From Beijerinckiaceae bacterium (GTDB lineage: Bacteria > Pseudomonadota > Alphaproteobacteria > Rhizobiales > Beijerinckiaceae): DNA of 64,000 nucleotides. A program made the position numbers and the translations under genes. Positions 29,357 to 40,214 of this stretch are shown one piece after another. Positions within the stretch are counted from its first letter, which is position 1, and every line of letters starts with the position of its first letter. The stretch is taken from the NCBI GenBank assembly GCA_027531565.1, contig JAPZSB010000008.1:62001-126000 (forward strand), written 5' to 3'. The notes under the pieces were generated by a model, which worked only from the letters and a program-made list of their open reading frames with translations, made no database searches and was not told the DNA's origin.

Positions 29357-29519
29357 GATGGATCAATCCTGTCAGTTATGCAGGGCAAAACACGAAGTGA
29401 CGCCATCCGCAAGGGCCGACTCCCCCGGGCGCCGGAAAGGGCCTGAAGGTTTTTCACGAAATCTGCAATCGGGTGCTTGCCCCACCGCGCGAACCTCGCT
29501 ATTAGACCGGCTCTCGCGG

Positions 29520-29594
29520 GCGCCCTTCGTCTATCGGTTAGGACGACAGCCTTTCACGTTGTAAAGACGGGTTCGATTCCCGTAGGGCGCGCCA
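29520..29594 (+). tRNA. tRNA-Glu (anticodon TTC), CCA encoded
   Basis: GCGCCCT/AGGGCGC acceptor stem, ACAGC-CTTTCAC-GTTGT anticodon arm, GGTTCGATTCC T-arm, GCCA end. Confidence 0.95.
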
Positions 29595-29769
29595 CGAGAT
29601 TTTCCCCTCCTGAATCGACGATGACAGCAGGCTCCTGGCAGGCCGAATGCTGCTGCCGCGTAAGCGCCGCAGAATCTTGCCGGAACGGAATGCTTTCCGC
29701 TGGCGAGGCGCCGTCGCGCTCGACTAGGCTTGCGGCTGAAGGCAGCGTCGCGTTCGGAGGACAGTCATC

Positions 29770-30999
29770 ATGGCGACCAATCTGCGGATCGAGGGATCAC
29801 GCCTGCTGTCGCGGCTGATGGCGCTCGCGGAGATCGGCGCCACGCCCGAGGGCGGCTGCCGCCGCCTCGCGCTGAGCGACGAGGACCGCGCCGGCCGGGA
29901 CTGGCTGGTCGGCCAGATGCAGGGCCTCGGCCTCGATGTCCGGATCGATGCGATCGGCAACATTGTCGGCATCCTGCCGGGTTCCGAATCCGGACCGTCC
30001 GTGATTCTCGGCTCGCATATCGACACCGTCGCGACCGGCGGCCGGTATGACGGCGCGCTCGGCGTCGTGGCCGGGCTCGAGGTTCTCGCCACCCTGCGGG
30101 AGGCCGGGATCACCCCGCGCCACCCGATGGCTGTCATCGCCTTCACCAACGAGGAGGGCGCCCGGTTCCAGCCGGACATGCTCGGCTCCTTCGTCTGGGG
30201 CGGCGGCCTGCCGCTGTCCGAGGCGCTGGCGCAGCGCGATTCCGATGGCGCGGTGCTGGGGGCCGAACTGGGCCGGATCGGCTATGCGGGGCCGGACGCG
30301 CCAGGCTTTCTTGCGGCGCGGGCCTATTTCGAGTTGCATATCGAGCAGGGCCCCGTGCTCGAGCAGGAAGGGCTGCAGATCGGCGCGGTGACCGGGGTTC
30401 AGGGCATCACCTGGCTGGAATTCACCATCGGGGGCGAACCGCGCCATGGCGGCACCACGCCGATGAAATATCGCCGCGATGCCGGGCTTCTGGCGGCACG
30501 CATCAACGTCTTCGCCCATGAGCAGACGCAGGCGGTGCCCGATCTCCTTGCCAATATGGGCTTCGTCCGGATGCTGCCGGGCAATGTCAATGTCGTGCCC
30601 GAAACGGTGACCTGCACGCTCGACCTCCGCAACCCGGACCAGGCCCTGCTGGATGCGGCGGAGCAGGCCATCCGGCATTTCGCGACGCGGGCAGCAGAGA
30701 AGGCGGGGCTGACTCTGGCGATCCGCGATCTCGCCCGCTTCCCGCCGACCCCCTTTGATCCGGCCATGATCGGCCGGGTCGAGCAGGCGGCAGGCACACT
30801 CGGCCTCTCCTGCCGGCGGATCATCTCCGGCGCGGGGCATGATGCCCAGATCATGGCGGGCCTCTGCCCGACCGGAATGATCTTCATTCCCTCGATCGGC
30901 GGGCTCTCGCACAACCCGAAGGAATTCTCCACCGATGCCGATCTCGTGGCCGGGGCGAATGTCCTCCTGCATGTCGCCTACGACGCCGCCATGGCGTGA
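29770..30999 (+). CDS. M20-family Zn hydrolase (N-carbamoyl-L-amino-acid hydrolase / allantoate amidohydrolase type)
   Basis: ILGSHIDTVATGGRYDGALGVVAGLEVL, AFTNEEGARFQPDMLGS, ELHIEQGPVLE, SGAGHDAQ. Confidence 0.93.
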   Translation: MATNLRIEGSRLLSRLMALAEIGATPEGGCRRLALSDEDRAGRDWLVGQMQGLGLDVRIDAIGNIVGILPGSESGPSVILGSHIDTVATGGRYDGALGVVAGLEVLATLREAGITPRHPMAVIAFTNEEGARFQPDMLGSFVWGGGLPLSEALAQRDSDGAVLGAELGRIGYAGPDAPGFLAARAYFELHIEQGPVLEQEGLQIGAVTGVQGITWLEFTIGGEPRHGGTTPMKYRRDAGLLAARINVFAHEQTQAVPDLLANMGFVRMLPGNVNVVPETVTCTLDLRNPDQALLDAAEQAIRHFATRAAEKAGLTLAIRDLARFPPTPFDPAMIGRVEQAAGTLGLSCRRIISGAGHDAQIMAGLCPTGMIFIPSIGGLSHNPKEFSTDADLVAGANVLLHVAYDAAMA

Positions 31000-31013
31000 C
31001 CCGGAGTTGAGGA

Positions 31014-32423
31014 ATGTCTGACCTGAGCGAATTGACCGTCTCGTCCCTGGCGGAAGCCTATCGCAGCCGCCGCCTGTCCCCCGTGGATGTGGCGCGGGAC
31101 GGACTGGCGCGGATCGACCGCCATCAGGAGGCGTTCAACGCCTTCTGCCATGTCGAGCCCGGCGTCACCCTCGCCATGGCGGCCGCATCGGAGGCGCGCT
31201 GGCGCGACGGGGCCCCGCTCTCGGCGCTCGATGGCGTGCCGGTGACGATCAAGGACAATATCGACGTGGCCGGCTGGCCCAGCCGAAAGGGCTCTGCCGT
31301 CGTGCCCGACAGTCCGGCCGCGCTGGACGCGCCCGCCACGGCCCGCCTGCGCGAGGCCGGCGCGGTGATCCTCGGCAAGACGACGATGCCGGAATTCGGC
31401 TGGAAGGGAACCAGCGATTCGCCGCTGACCGGCATCACCCGCAATCCGTGGAACGCGGCCTGCACGACCGGCGGTTCCTCGGCCGGTGCGGCCGCCGCCG
31501 CCATTCTCGGCATCGGCCGGATCCATATCGGAACGGATGGCGCCGGCTCCGTGCGCATTCCCGCCGCCTTCACCGGGCTGGTGGGCATCAAGTCCACCTA
31601 TGGCCGCGTGGCGGCGGCGCCGATCTCGGTCATGGGCGTCCTCGCCCATCTCGGGCCACTGACCCGGACGGTGGAGGAGACCGTGCAGGCCATGGCGGTG
31701 ATCGCCCGGCCGGACCCGCGCGACATGATGGCCGCCCTGCCGCCGCTGGACTGGGGGAGGGGCCTGGAGGATGGGGTTCGCGGGCTCCGCATCGCCTATT
31801 CCCCGTCCCTCGGCCAGAAGGTGGAGGTCGATCCCGATGTCGCCCGGCAGGTCGCCGCAGCGGCGCGGACCTTCGAGGCTTTGGGCGCGCATGTCGAACA
31901 GGTCGATCCCGGTTTCGAGGATCCCGTCGAGGTCCTGCTGACCTTGTGGAATGCCGGTGCTGCCCTCGCACTGGCCGCCATTCCGCCGGCAGATCGCACC
32001 CGCATGGACCCCGGCCTCGTCGCCTCGGCGGAGTCCGGAGCCCGGCTGGACGCCGCCACCTATGTCGAGGCGTTGCTCTACAGGCGGAATGCGCTGGCCG
32101 AGACCATGGCCCGCTTCCATCAGCGCTTCGACCTGCTGATCGCCCCGACCATGCCCTTGCCCGCTTTCGAGGCAGGTCGCCTCACCCCCGGGCATGGACG
32201 CTACGGCGATGTCTGGACGAACTGGAGCCCCTTCACCTATCCCTTCAACCTCACCCAACAACCCGCGATATCCGTGCCGGCCGGGCTGACCTCCGGTGGA
32301 ATGCCGGTCGGATTGCAGATCATCGGTGCCTTTGGCGATGATCTGACGGTCCTCCGTGCGGCCCGGGCCTTCGAGGCGGCGAGCCCGTTCCCGATGCTCC
32401 CGGCAGGGCTGCGCAATCTGTGA
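31014..32423 (+). CDS. Amidase signature family protein
   Basis: GVPVTIKDNIDVAGWPSRKGS, GKTTMPEFGWKG, TTGGSSAGAAAAAILGIGRIHIGTDGAGSVRIPAAF. Confidence 0.95.
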   Translation: MSDLSELTVSSLAEAYRSRRLSPVDVARDGLARIDRHQEAFNAFCHVEPGVTLAMAAASEARWRDGAPLSALDGVPVTIKDNIDVAGWPSRKGSAVVPDSPAALDAPATARLREAGAVILGKTTMPEFGWKGTSDSPLTGITRNPWNAACTTGGSSAGAAAAAILGIGRIHIGTDGAGSVRIPAAFTGLVGIKSTYGRVAAAPISVMGVLAHLGPLTRTVEETVQAMAVIARPDPRDMMAALPPLDWGRGLEDGVRGLRIAYSPSLGQKVEVDPDVARQVAAAARTFEALGAHVEQVDPGFEDPVEVLLTLWNAGAALALAAIPPADRTRMDPGLVASAESGARLDAATYVEALLYRRNALAETMARFHQRFDLLIAPTMPLPAFEAGRLTPGHGRYGDVWTNWSPFTYPFNLTQQPAISVPAGLTSGGMPVGLQIIGAFGDDLTVLRAARAFEAASPFPMLPAGLRNL

Positions 32424-32480
32424 TCACTGAAGCTTGCCAGCCCCGGTAATCGGTGGAACACTGCATACCAAGGCAATGGC

Positions 32481-32497
32481 TTGGCACGCAGTTTGCG
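32481..32497 (+). promoter_or_regulatory. Sigma-54 (RpoN) promoter: TTGGCACG-CAGT-TTGCG
   Basis: ttggcacgcagtttgcg, GG-N10-GC spacing, about 77 nt before the ATG at 32574. Confidence 0.75.
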
Positions 32498-32573
32498 ACC
32501 ACGGATCACATTGCCACGAAAACGACCGGCACAGCAGCGTGCCGGCGGGGTGGACCGCATTGGGAGTGAGTCA

Positions 32574-34172
32574 ATGGATCGCAGGACATTCGTGAAATCG
32601 GCGGGCGGGGTCATGCTGGCGGCGGCCAGCGGCGGGCTTCCCGCGCCCGCGCTCTCGCAGGGCGCCAATGCGCGCACGCTTCGCTTCGTGCCGCAGGCCA
32701 ACCTCGCCAATTTCGATCCGATCTGGGGAACGCAATATGTCGTCCGCAACGCGGCGGCCCTCGTCTGGGATACGCTCTACGGCGTCGACGAGACGCTGAC
32801 GCCTAAGCGCCAGATGGTCGAGAGCGAAACCGTCTCGCCCGATGGCCTCGTCTGGACGTTCAAGCTCCGCGCCGGCATGAAGTTCCATGACGGCTCGCCC
32901 GTCCTCGCCAAGGATGCCGTGCAGAGCCTCGTGCGCTGGTCGGCCCGTGACCCGATGGGCCTGATGATCCGCGCGCTCCAGAACGAGCTGGTAGCCGTCG
33001 ACGACCTGACCTTCCGCTGGTCGCTGAAGAAGCCCTATCCGAAGATGCTGCTGGCGCTTGGCAAGAACAACTCGCCCTGCACCTTCATCATGCCGGAGCG
33101 CATCGCCAAGACCGATCCGTTCCAGCAGATCACCGAGTTTGTCGGCTCCGGCCCGATGAAGTTCGTCCGGAACGAATGGGTGCCCGGCGCCAAGGCGGTG
33201 TTCGAGAAATTCGCGGATTACAAGCCGCGCGACGAGAAGGCCTCGTGGCTCGCCGGCGGCAAGCGCATCATGGTCGACCGGATCGAATGGGTGATCATGC
33301 CCGACCCGGCGACGGCCTCGGCCGCCCTGCAGAACGGCGAGGTGGATTGGTGGGAAAACCCGCTTTCCGACCTGGTGCCCGTGCTCAAGGCCAACCGGAA
33401 CATCAATGTCGATATCGCTGACCCGCTCGGCAATATCGGCGCGTTCCGCATGAACCACCTGCACCCGCCCTTCGACAATGTGAAGATCCGGCGCGCCGTT
33501 CTCGCGGCGATGAACCAGGAAGATTACATGCGGGCGATTGTCGGCGACGACAACAACCTCTGGAAGCCGCTGCCGGGCTTCTTCACGCCCGGCACGCCGC
33601 TCTACACCGAATCCGGTGGCGAGATCCTCAAGATGAAGTCGCTCGATGCGGCCAAGAAGCTGCTTCAGGAAGGCGGCTACAGCAACCAGCCGGTCACCTG
33701 CGTCGTCGCGCAGGACCTGCCGGTCCTCAAGGCCATGGGCGAGGTGACGGCCGACCTGCTCAAGAAGATGGGCATGAACGTCGATTTCGTCGCCACCGAC
33801 TGGGGCACGGTCGGCGCACGCCGCGCGCAGAAGACCCCGCCGGGCCAGGGCGGCTGGAACATGTTCCACACTTGGCATGCCGGCGCGGATTGCATCAACC
33901 CCGCGCCCTACACCGCTGTGCGCGGCAGCGGCGACAAGGCCTGGTTCGGCTGGCCCAACAGCCCCGGTGTCGAGAAGGAAGTCGAGAACTGGTTCGAGGC
34001 CTCCTCGCTCGATGACGAGAAGGCCGCGATCGCCCGCCTCAACAAGGCTGCGCTCGAGGATGTCGTCTTCGCGCCGACCGGCTTCTTCCTGACCTACCAG
34101 GCGTGGCGGAAGAACGTATCGGGCGTGACCAAGGGCCCGCTGCCCTTCTTCTGGGGCGTGTCGAAGGCCTGA
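32574..34172 (+). CDS. ABC transporter substrate-binding protein (SBP_bac_5, peptide/nickel type)
   Basis: Tat-like leader MDRRTFVKSAGGVMLAAASG; LVWTFKLRAGMKFHDGSPVLAKDAVQSL. Confidence 0.95.
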   Translation: MDRRTFVKSAGGVMLAAASGGLPAPALSQGANARTLRFVPQANLANFDPIWGTQYVVRNAAALVWDTLYGVDETLTPKRQMVESETVSPDGLVWTFKLRAGMKFHDGSPVLAKDAVQSLVRWSARDPMGLMIRALQNELVAVDDLTFRWSLKKPYPKMLLALGKNNSPCTFIMPERIAKTDPFQQITEFVGSGPMKFVRNEWVPGAKAVFEKFADYKPRDEKASWLAGGKRIMVDRIEWVIMPDPATASAALQNGEVDWWENPLSDLVPVLKANRNINVDIADPLGNIGAFRMNHLHPPFDNVKIRRAVLAAMNQEDYMRAIVGDDNNLWKPLPGFFTPGTPLYTESGGEILKMKSLDAAKKLLQEGGYSNQPVTCVVAQDLPVLKAMGEVTADLLKKMGMNVDFVATDWGTVGARRAQKTPPGQGGWNMFHTWHAGADCINPAPYTAVRGSGDKAWFGWPNSPGVEKEVENWFEASSLDDEKAAIARLNKAALEDVVFAPTGFFLTYQAWRKNVSGVTKGPLPFFWGVSKA

Positions 34173-34257
34173 GGTCTCCGAACGGAGCGCTGGCTCCCTG
34201 CCCGCGAGGGCAGGGACAGCGCTCCGGTGTCTTCTCCGTCGCGAGGACCTGTCCCCG

Positions 34258-35199
34258 ATGCTTGCGTTCATCGTCCGGCGGATCATCGCGACAATTCCCG
34301 TCATGGGATTTGTCGCGCTGTTCGTCTTTTCCCTGCTTTACATCGCGCCGGGCGATCCGGCCGCGGTCATTGCCGGCGACCAGGCGAGCCCCGCCGATGT
34401 CGAGCGTATCCGGGCCGGCCTCGGGCTGGACCGGCCCTACCTCGTGCGCTTCGCCGAATGGCTGTTCCGCGTGCTCCAGGGCGATCTCGGCACCTCGATC
34501 TTCACGTCCCTGCCGGTCACGCAGCTCATCGCCCAGCGGATCGAGCCCACCGTCAGCCTGATGGTGGTGACCCTGCTCTTCGCCATCGTTGTCGCGGTCC
34601 CGATGGGCGTCATCGCCGCCTGGAAGGCGAATACCTGGATCGACCGCGTCGCCATGGCCTTCGCCGTCTTCGGCTTCTCGGTCCCCGTCTTCGTGGTCGG
34701 CTACCTGCTGGCCTATATCTTCGCGCTGAAGCTCGACTGGTTGCCCGTCCAGGGCTACACGCCGCTCTCGGCCGGCATCGGCCCCTGGCTGGAAAACCTG
34801 ATCCTGCCTTCGGTCACGCTTGGCATGGTCTATATCGCGCTCATCGCGCGGATCACCCGTGCCTCGATGCTGGAGGTGCTCCAGCAGGATTACATCCGCA
34901 CCGCCCGCTCGAAGGGCGTGGCCCAGCCGAGCATCCTTTTCATCCACGCGCTGAAGAATGCCGCCATCCCGGTCGTCACCGTCATCGGCATCGGCATCGC
35001 CCTGCTGATCGGCGGCGCCGTGGTGACGGAGAGCGTCTTCGCCATTCCCGGCCTCGGCCGCCTGACGGTCGACGCCATCCTCCGGCGCGACTATCCGGTC
35101 ATCCAGGGCGTCGTGCTGATGTTCTCCTTCGTCTATGTCGTCATCAATCTCGTGGTCGACATCATCTATACCCTGCTCGATCCGCGGATCCGGTACTGA
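34258..35199 (+). CDS. ABC transporter permease (DppB type)
   Basis: MLAFIVRRIIATIPVMGFVALFVFSLLYIAPGDPA; RTARSKGVAQPSILFIHALKNAAIPVVTVIG. Confidence 0.95.
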   Translation: MLAFIVRRIIATIPVMGFVALFVFSLLYIAPGDPAAVIAGDQASPADVERIRAGLGLDRPYLVRFAEWLFRVLQGDLGTSIFTSLPVTQLIAQRIEPTVSLMVVTLLFAIVVAVPMGVIAAWKANTWIDRVAMAFAVFGFSVPVFVVGYLLAYIFALKLDWLPVQGYTPLSAGIGPWLENLILPSVTLGMVYIALIARITRASMLEVLQQDYIRTARSKGVAQPSILFIHALKNAAIPVVTVIGIGIALLIGGAVVTESVFAIPGLGRLTVDAILRRDYPVIQGVVLMFSFVYVVINLVVDIIYTLLDPRIRY

Positions 35200-35202
35200 G
35201 CC

Positions 35203-36126
35203 ATGAACCTGCCCGGACCGCTCCCCCCCGTCGATGAATCCCGCCTTGTCGTGGCGCCTGTCCTGCCGGACATCCTGCCGGCGCGGAAGCCGCGCAAGGG
35301 TGTGCTCGGCTTCGTCCGCACCAACCCGGCCATGGCCTTCGGCCTCTTCCTGCTGGCGCTGATGGTGTTCCTTGCCGTTTTCGCGCCCTTCCTCGGCACG
35401 GTCGATCCAACCGCACTCTCGCCGGCGCGGCGCACGCGCCTGCCCTCCGAGGCGTACTGGTTCGGTACCGACATGCTGGGCCGCGATATCTATTCCCGTG
35501 TGCTTTACGGCACGCGCGTCTCGCTGACGGTCGGCTTCTCGGTGGCCGTCCTCGCCTCGATTGCCGGCCTCGTCATCGGCCTCGTCTCCGGCATGGTCCG
35601 CTGGGCGGACAGCCTGATCATGCGGATGATCGACGGCATGATGTCGATCCCGCCCATCCTGCTCGCCATCGCGCTGATGGCCCTGACGCGCGGCTCGATG
35701 CAGAATGTCATCATCGCCATCACCATCGCCGAGATCCCGCGCGTGGCGCGGCTGGTCCGCGGCGTGGTGCTGACGCTGCGCGAACAGCCCTATGTCGATG
35801 GCGCGATCGCCGCCGGCACGCGGATGCCGCGGCTGATCTTCCGCCACATCCTGCCGAACACGCTCGCGCCGATGATCGTGCAGGCCACCTATATCTGCGC
35901 GAGCGCGATGATCGTCGAGGCAATCCTCTCCTTCATCGGGGCCGGCATCCCGCCGACCGTGCCGACCTGGGGCAACATCATGGCGGATGGCCGCACGCTC
36001 TGGCAGGTCCGGCCGCATATCATCGTCTTCCCGGCGATCTTCCTGTCGCTCACCGTCCTCGCCGTGAACCTCGTCGGCGATGGCCTGCGCGACGCGCTGG
36101 ATCCGCGCATGGCAAAGAGGCTCTGA
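35203..36126 (+). CDS. ABC transporter permease (DppC type)
   Basis: [11 protein letters not shown]-like [50 protein letters not shown]. Confidence 0.95.
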   Translation: MNLPGPLPPVDESRLVVAPVLPDILPARKPRKGVLGFVRTNPAMAFGLFLLALMVFLAVFAPFLGTVDPTALSPARRTRLPSEAYWFGTDMLGRDIYSRVLYGTRVSLTVGFSVAVLASIAGLVIGLVSGMVRWADSLIMRMIDGMMSIPPILLAIALMALTRGSMQNVIIAITIAEIPRVARLVRGVVLTLREQPYVDGAIAAGTRMPRLIFRHILPNTLAPMIVQATYICASAMIVEAILSFIGAGIPPTVPTWGNIMADGRTLWQVRPHIIVFPAIFLSLTVLAVNLVGDGLRDALDPRMAKRL

Positions 36127-36128
36127 AC

Positions 36129-37117
<989 letters not shown>

Positions 37118-37121
<4 letters not shown>

Positions 37122-38122
37122 GCCAGCCCATTCTCGAGGTCAATGACATCAGGAAACACTTTCCGATCCGCAGCGGCATCCTCTCCGGCGTGACAGGGCA
37201 TGTCTTTGCGGTCGATGGCGTGTCGTTCTCGATTGCCAAGGGCGAGACCCTCTCGCTGGTCGGGGAGAGCGGCTGCGGCAAGTCCACCGTCGGCAAGGCG
37301 ATCCTGCGCCTGTTCGAACTGACCTCCGGGCAGGTGGTGCTGGATGGCCAGCGCATCGACGATCTCTCGCCCTCGGCGCTGCGCCCGCTGCGGCAGCGGA
37401 TCCAGGTGGTCTTCCAGGACCCGTATTCCTCGCTCAATCCCCGCATGCGCGTGCGCGACATCCTCGCTGAGCCGATCACGAATTTCGGCCTGCTGAAAAC
37501 CCGCACCGAGATCGATGCCCGCCTGCGGGCGCTGATGGAAAAGGTCGGCCTTCCACCGGATGCGATCGACCGCTGGCCGCATGAATTCTCCGGCGGGCAG
37601 CGCCAGCGCATCGGCATCGCCCGGGCTCTGGCGGCCGAGCCGGATCTCATCATCTGCGACGAGGCGGTTTCCGCGCTCGATGTCTCGGTCAAGGCGCAGA
37701 TCGTGAACCTGCTCTGCGACCTGCAGCAGGAGCTTGGGCTGGCCTTGCTCTTCATCAGCCATGACCTCGCCATCGTCGAGCACATGACGCATCGCGTCGC
37801 GGTGATGTATCTCGGCAAGATCGTCGAGAAGGGCCCGCGCGAGGCGATCTTCGCCAATCCGCAGCATCCCTATACCAAGGCTTTGCTCTCCGCCGTGCCG
37901 GTGCCGGACCCGGAAATCCGGCGCGAGCGCATCATTCTCAAGGGCGATGTGCCGAGCCCGATCAACCCGCCGACGGGGTGCCGCTTCAATACCCGATGCC
38001 CCTTTGCGGTTGATCGCTGCCGCAGCGAGGAGCCGGCCTTGCGGCTGGTCGGCACCCAGCATGTTGCGGCCTGCCATCTGGTCGAAGCGGCCGAAGAGCC
38101 GTCCGGAACCGACAATGCCTGA
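37118..38122 (+). CDS. ABC transporter ATP-binding protein (DppF type)
   Basis: [58 protein letters not shown]. Confidence 0.96.
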
Positions 38123-39227
38123 TTTCCTGCTCAACCCGCATCTCGACCGGGCCCGGCCCTATGGACCGGAGCTTCAGGCCATCCTTTCGCTGGCCGGAGC
38201 CCGGGAGGCGCGGGAGACGATCCGCCGGTGGGACGGCTATGCCCCGACCCCGTTGCGCAGCCTGCCCGCCCTCGCGCGGGAGGGCGGTGTGGCCGAGATC
38301 CTCTACAAGGACGAGGGCAAGCGCTTTGCCCTGCGCTCGTTCAAGGCCCTCGGTGGTGCCTATGCCGTCGACCGGCTGGTGGCGAAACGCGGTGCCCAAG
38401 GCCTGACGGTTACCTGCGCCACCGATGGCAACCATGGCCGGGCGGTGGCCTGGGGTGCGAAGCGTGCAGGCATCCGCGCCGTCATCTATGTCCATGAAGG
38501 CGTCAGCGAGGGGAGGGCGGACGCGATCCGCTCCTTCGGCGCCGAGGTTGTCCGCGAGGGCTTCAACTACGATGCCTCGGTGCGCGCCTCCGCCGAGGCC
38601 GCCGCGCGCAACGGCTGGCAGATCGTCTCCGATACGTCCTGGCCGGGTTACGAGGAGGTTCCGCGGGATGTGATGCTGGGCTATGCGACGCTCGCCATGG
38701 AGGTCGAGGAACAGGGCGGCAAGCCGACCCATGTCTTCGTGCAGGGCGGGGTCGGCGGCATTGCCGCGGCCGTGCTCTCCTATCGCTGGGAAAAGCTGGG
38801 TGCGGCGCGTCCGAAGATGGTCGTGGTCGAGCCGGAAAACGCCGCCTGCCTGCTCGCCAGTGCCAGGGCGGGCACGATCACCAACGTCACGGGCGATCTC
38901 GACACGATCATTGCCGGCCTCGCCTGCGGCGAACCCTCGATCCTCGCCTGGACAATCCTCGACCCGGGCGCCGATGCCTTCATGACCGTCACCGACGCCG
39001 ATGCCGCCGCCGCCATGCGCCGGCTGGCGGAGGAGGGCGTGGTCGGCGGCGAATCCGGCGTGGCCGGGCTCGCCGGGTTCCGGCAGGTCTGCGCCCATCC
39101 GGAATGGCGGGCGGCGCTCGGTATCGACGCCACCTCCCGCATCCTGTTCTATGGCACGGAAGGCGCAACCGACCCCACCGTTTACACAGCGATTGTCGGC
39201 CGGACGCCCGAGGAGGTCGAGGGATGA
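38115..39227 (+). CDS. Diaminopropionate ammonia-lyase-like PLP enzyme
   Basis: YAPTPLRSLPALAREGGVAEILYKDEGKRFALRSFKALGGAYAV, TDGNHGRAVAWGAK, VQGGVGGIAAAVLSY, GEPSILAWTIL. Confidence 0.9.
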   Translation: MPDFLLNPHLDRARPYGPELQAILSLAGAREARETIRRWDGYAPTPLRSLPALAREGGVAEILYKDEGKRFALRSFKALGGAYAVDRLVAKRGAQGLTVTCATDGNHGRAVAWGAKRAGIRAVIYVHEGVSEGRADAIRSFGAEVVREGFNYDASVRASAEAAARNGWQIVSDTSWPGYEEVPRDVMLGYATLAMEVEEQGGKPTHVFVQGGVGGIAAAVLSYRWEKLGAARPKMVVVEPENAACLLASARAGTITNVTGDLDTIIAGLACGEPSILAWTILDPGADAFMTVTDADAAAAMRRLAEEGVVGGESGVAGLAGFRQVCAHPEWRAALGIDATSRILFYGTEGATDPTVYTAIVGRTPEEVEG

Positions 39228-40171
39228 GCCGCATCATCACCGTCGGGGCCGCGCAGCTCGGCGCCATCCAGCGCAGTCACAGCCGTGCCGATGTGGTGGC
39301 GCGCATGATCGCGCTGATGCGCGGGGCCGCCGGCAATGGCTGCGATCTCGTCGCCTTTCCCGAACTGGCGCTGACGACGTTCTTCCCACGCTGGTTCATG
39401 GCGGATCAGGCCGAGATCGACAGCTTCTTCGAGCGCGAGATGCCCTCGAACGAAACCGCGCCGCTCTTCTCCACCGCGCGCGAACTCGGCCTCGCCTTCA
39501 CGCTCGGCTATGCCGAGCTGGTGGAAGAGGAGGGCCGGATCCGCCGCTTCAATACCCAGATCCTTGTCGACAAGGACGGGCGCATCCTGACGAAATACCG
39601 CAAGATCCATCTGCCCGGCCATGCCGAGCATGAGCCCTGGCGCGCTTTCCAGCATCTCGAGAAGCGCTATTTCGAGGTCGGAAACCTCTCCTGGCCGGTG
39701 GTCCGGGCCGGGGCCGACCTGCAGGGCGGCCTGTTCGGCCAGATGATCTGCAATGACCGCCGCTGGCCGGAAAGCTACCGCGTCATGGGCCTGCAAGGCG
39801 TCGAGATGATCCTGCTCGGCTACAACACGCCGGTCCATAACCCGCCGGCGCCGGCCCATGACCGTCTGGGCGACTTCCACAACCATCTCGTGATGCAGGC
39901 CGGCGCCTACCAGAATGCCAGCTGGGTGGTCGGCGTGGCGAAATGCGGCATGGAGGAAGGCTGCGAGATGATCGGCGGCTCGTGCATCATCGCGCCGACG
40001 GGCGAGATTGTCGCCCAGGCGGTGACGCGCGAGGACGAGCTGGTCGTGGCGCGCTGCGACCTTGATCTCGGCCAGAGCTACAAGAATTCCACCTTCAATT
40101 TCGCCCGCCACCGCGAGCCTGCGCAATACCGGATGATTGTCGAGCGCAAGGGTGCAATCGTGCCGGAATGA
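39224..40171 (+). CDS. Nitrilase superfamily, N-carbamoyl-D-amino-acid hydrolase-like
   Basis: LVAFPELALTTFFPRW, KYRKIHLPGHAEHEPWRAFQHLEKRYF, QMICNDRRWPESYRVM: Glu-Lys-Cys triad. Confidence 0.9.
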   Translation: MSRIITVGAAQLGAIQRSHSRADVVARMIALMRGAAGNGCDLVAFPELALTTFFPRWFMADQAEIDSFFEREMPSNETAPLFSTARELGLAFTLGYAELVEEEGRIRRFNTQILVDKDGRILTKYRKIHLPGHAEHEPWRAFQHLEKRYFEVGNLSWPVVRAGADLQGGLFGQMICNDRRWPESYRVMGLQGVEMILLGYNTPVHNPPAPAHDRLGDFHNHLVMQAGAYQNASWVVGVAKCGMEEGCEMIGGSCIIAPTGEIVAQAVTREDELVVARCDLDLGQSYKNSTFNFARHREPAQYRMIVERKGAIVPE

Positions 40172-40214
40172 CTACACAAACGCGCCCGAAAAACAGGCTT
40201 AACCGGAGGACGCC

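Noticed and set aside
26667-29366. 899-aa minus-strand ORF across GNAT, recJ and the DMT gene
   Set aside because: Spans several real genes and is explained by high GC and codon bias
34039-36018. 659-aa ORF opposite ABC permeases
   Set aside because: Asp/His/Arg-rich antisense frame; permeases on + strand are certain
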